A stretch of 8,031 nucleotides of DNA from RGIG4097 sp045613765 (GTDB lineage Bacteria > Bacillota > Clostridia > Christensenellales > CAG-917). A model generated the notes under the pieces. It was given only the letters and a program-made list of their open reading frames with translations. It ran no database searches and was not told where the DNA came from. The DNA lies in NCBI GenBank assembly GCA_045613765.1, contig JAZLBO010000008.1, forward strand, positions 1 to 8,031, written 5' to 3'. Shown one piece after another: positions 7,015-8,031 of the stretch (position 1 is its first letter; every line of letters starts with the position of its first letter). Both the position numbers and the translations under genes were made by a program.

Positions 7015-8025
7015 TTAGTTTTTGCTTTTGGGTTTGGCGTCCTTGATTTCTTGACGAACTCTGCCAATGACAAATCCGTTGTCGGTCACGTCCTTTGTCA
7101 CCGTTGTGCCTGCTGCAATATATGTATTATCCCCGATAGACAGGGGCGCAACAAGATTGACGTTTGCACCAATAAACACATTTTTGCCTACTTCGGTGTG
7201 ATGTTTCAACTTTCCGTCATAGTTGCAGAACACACTGCCACAACCAATATTGGTGTTCTCTCCCACCTTTGCATCTCCAACGTATGAAAGATGAGCGCAC
7301 TTGACACCGGTGTTCAGCTGAGAGTTTTTGACTTCAACAAAGTCCCCTATTCTGCAATTATCCCGTATGTCTGCATCACGAAGGCGAGCAAATGGCCCAA
7401 CCGTTGTATTTTTGCCGACTTTTGAGTGATATAGATGAGAGCAAGTAACACTTGCGCTTTCTTCTATTTCACTGTCAATGATTATGCTGTTTTCAACCAC
7501 AACCCCTTGTCTTATGACGGTGTTGCCTTTGAGTGTCGTAGGAGATTTGATTGTCACACCACTTTCAACAATAACGGTATCGTCAATGTGGAATTCTTCG
7601 CCAAGAAGCAGGATTCCGTCTTGTACAAGACGGAGAATAATACCCTTGCGTATAGTATTATACACCATATTGTAATTTTTTGCACCCCCAAGTTGCAAAA
7701 AGACTTGGTCTTCTACAAAATAAGTGGTTTTCCCCTTGCCTGCTTTCAAAAAGTACGGGGATTTTTCATTGCCAAAACACAACTTGCCCACACCCTTTCT
7801 TTTGGCAAATTCCGTCAATCTAAACAGGTATTCTTGTGTAATCAAGGGTGCATCAAGGGGCAAAACAGCCACTGGATAGACGGACAAATCAATATCACAA
7901 AAATCTTTGACAACTTCATATTCTACACCGTCAAATTCCTTGAAAATATAGTCTTTTGCCTTTCTTCCAAGGATTTCAAGGTCTTGAAACTCACTTTCAA
8001 CAAAATATATCTTCAAATTTTTCAT
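7015..8025 (-). CDS. glmU: GlmU-type glucosamine-1-phosphate N-acetyltransferase with reduced N-terminal domain
   Basis: This 336-residue protein matches the C-terminal half of GlmU, which acetylates glucosamine-1-phosphate with acetyl-CoA in cytoplasmic UDP-GlcNAc synthesis. From about residue 140 it shows hexapeptide-repeat (left-handed beta-helix) sequence. The family's active-site stretches are present: GPFARLR (Arg214/Arg216), DFVEVK (Lys233), KCAHLSYVGD (His245, the expected catalytic base, and Tyr248), CNYDG, and GRVRQ near the end. Full GlmU is about 450-460 residues. Here the N-terminal part is only ~120 residues and lacks the LAAGxGTRM uridyltransferase signature; only LPLDAPLI (about residue 56) recalls the family's NGDxPL segment. 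Uridyltransferase activity is therefore unlikely. The ATG at 8025 is preceded by AGT and then an in-frame TGA (8029-8031), so the reading frame cannot extend upstream. It leads the pth-mfd group, 32 nt before pth. The acetyltransferase assignment is firm; calling it a true GlmU is less certain. Confidence 0.85.
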   Translation of the reverse strand: MKNLKIYFVESEFQDLEILGRKAKDYIFKEFDGVEYEVVKDFCDIDLSVYPVAVLPLDAPLITQEYLFRLTEFAKRKGVGKLCFGNEKSPYFLKAGKGKTTYFVEDQVFLQLGGAKNYNMVYNTIRKGIILRLVQDGILLLGEEFHIDDTVIVESGVTIKSPTTLKGNTVIRQGVVVENSIIIDSEIEESASVTCSHLYHSKVGKNTTVGPFARLRDADIRDNCRIGDFVEVKNSQLNTGVKCAHLSYVGDAKVGENTNIGCGSVFCNYDGKLKHHTEVGKNVFIGANVNLVAPLSIGDNTYIAAGTTVTKDVTDNGFVIGRVRQEIKDAKPKSKN

Positions 8026-8031
8026 ACTTCA

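Overview
All four protein-coding genes lie on the minus strand and read from right to left: a shortened GlmU-type acetyltransferase, peptidyl-tRNA hydrolase (pth), transcription-repair coupling factor (mfd), then a large surface lipoprotein. The order glmU, pth, mfd, SurA/PrsA-like lipoprotein is a housekeeping order known from Firmicutes, especially Clostridia. Together with the N-terminal lipobox signal peptide and a Listeria-Bacteroides (Flg_new) repeat in the lipoprotein, it points to an uncultured, probably gut-associated, Clostridia-like bacterium. This placement is inference; there is no rRNA or other strong taxonomic marker here.

Region by region (minus-strand direction). 8025-7015 encodes a GlmU-like protein with an intact left-handed beta-helix acetyltransferase half and a shrunken, motif-less N-terminal half. 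An in-frame stop just upstream shows that the short N-terminus is not a window-edge artefact. After a 32-nt gap comes pth (6982-6398). Its stop overlaps the mfd start by 4 nt (ATGA), so the two are probably translationally coupled. mfd (6401-2952) is full length with all helicase motifs, and ends at a directional hairpin terminator (2907-2878). A separate sigma-A-like promoter (2781-2753) then drives the 777-residue lipoprotein (2711-378), which is followed by a long hairpin terminator (342-286).

The last ~375 bases (1-377) carry no convincing gene but are dense in structure. Two 28-bp near-identical palindromic cores (207-234 and 300-327) each sit inside a terminator-like outer stem. Further left are two hairpins with related flanks (about 5-63 and 83-114). 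This looks like dispersed-repeat or structured intergenic DNA at the edge of the window.

Functionally the operon joins cell-wall precursor supply (UDP-GlcNAc pathway acetylation), rescue of peptidyl-tRNA, and transcription-coupled DNA repair. The separately transcribed lipoprotein occupies the slot usually held by an extracytoplasmic peptidyl-prolyl isomerase/foldase and looks like a highly divergent, insertion-expanded member of that group. I found no clear evidence of a new defence system, mobile element or CRISPR array. The points most worth a second look are the remodelled lipoprotein, the truncated GlmU and the paired repeat/terminator elements.
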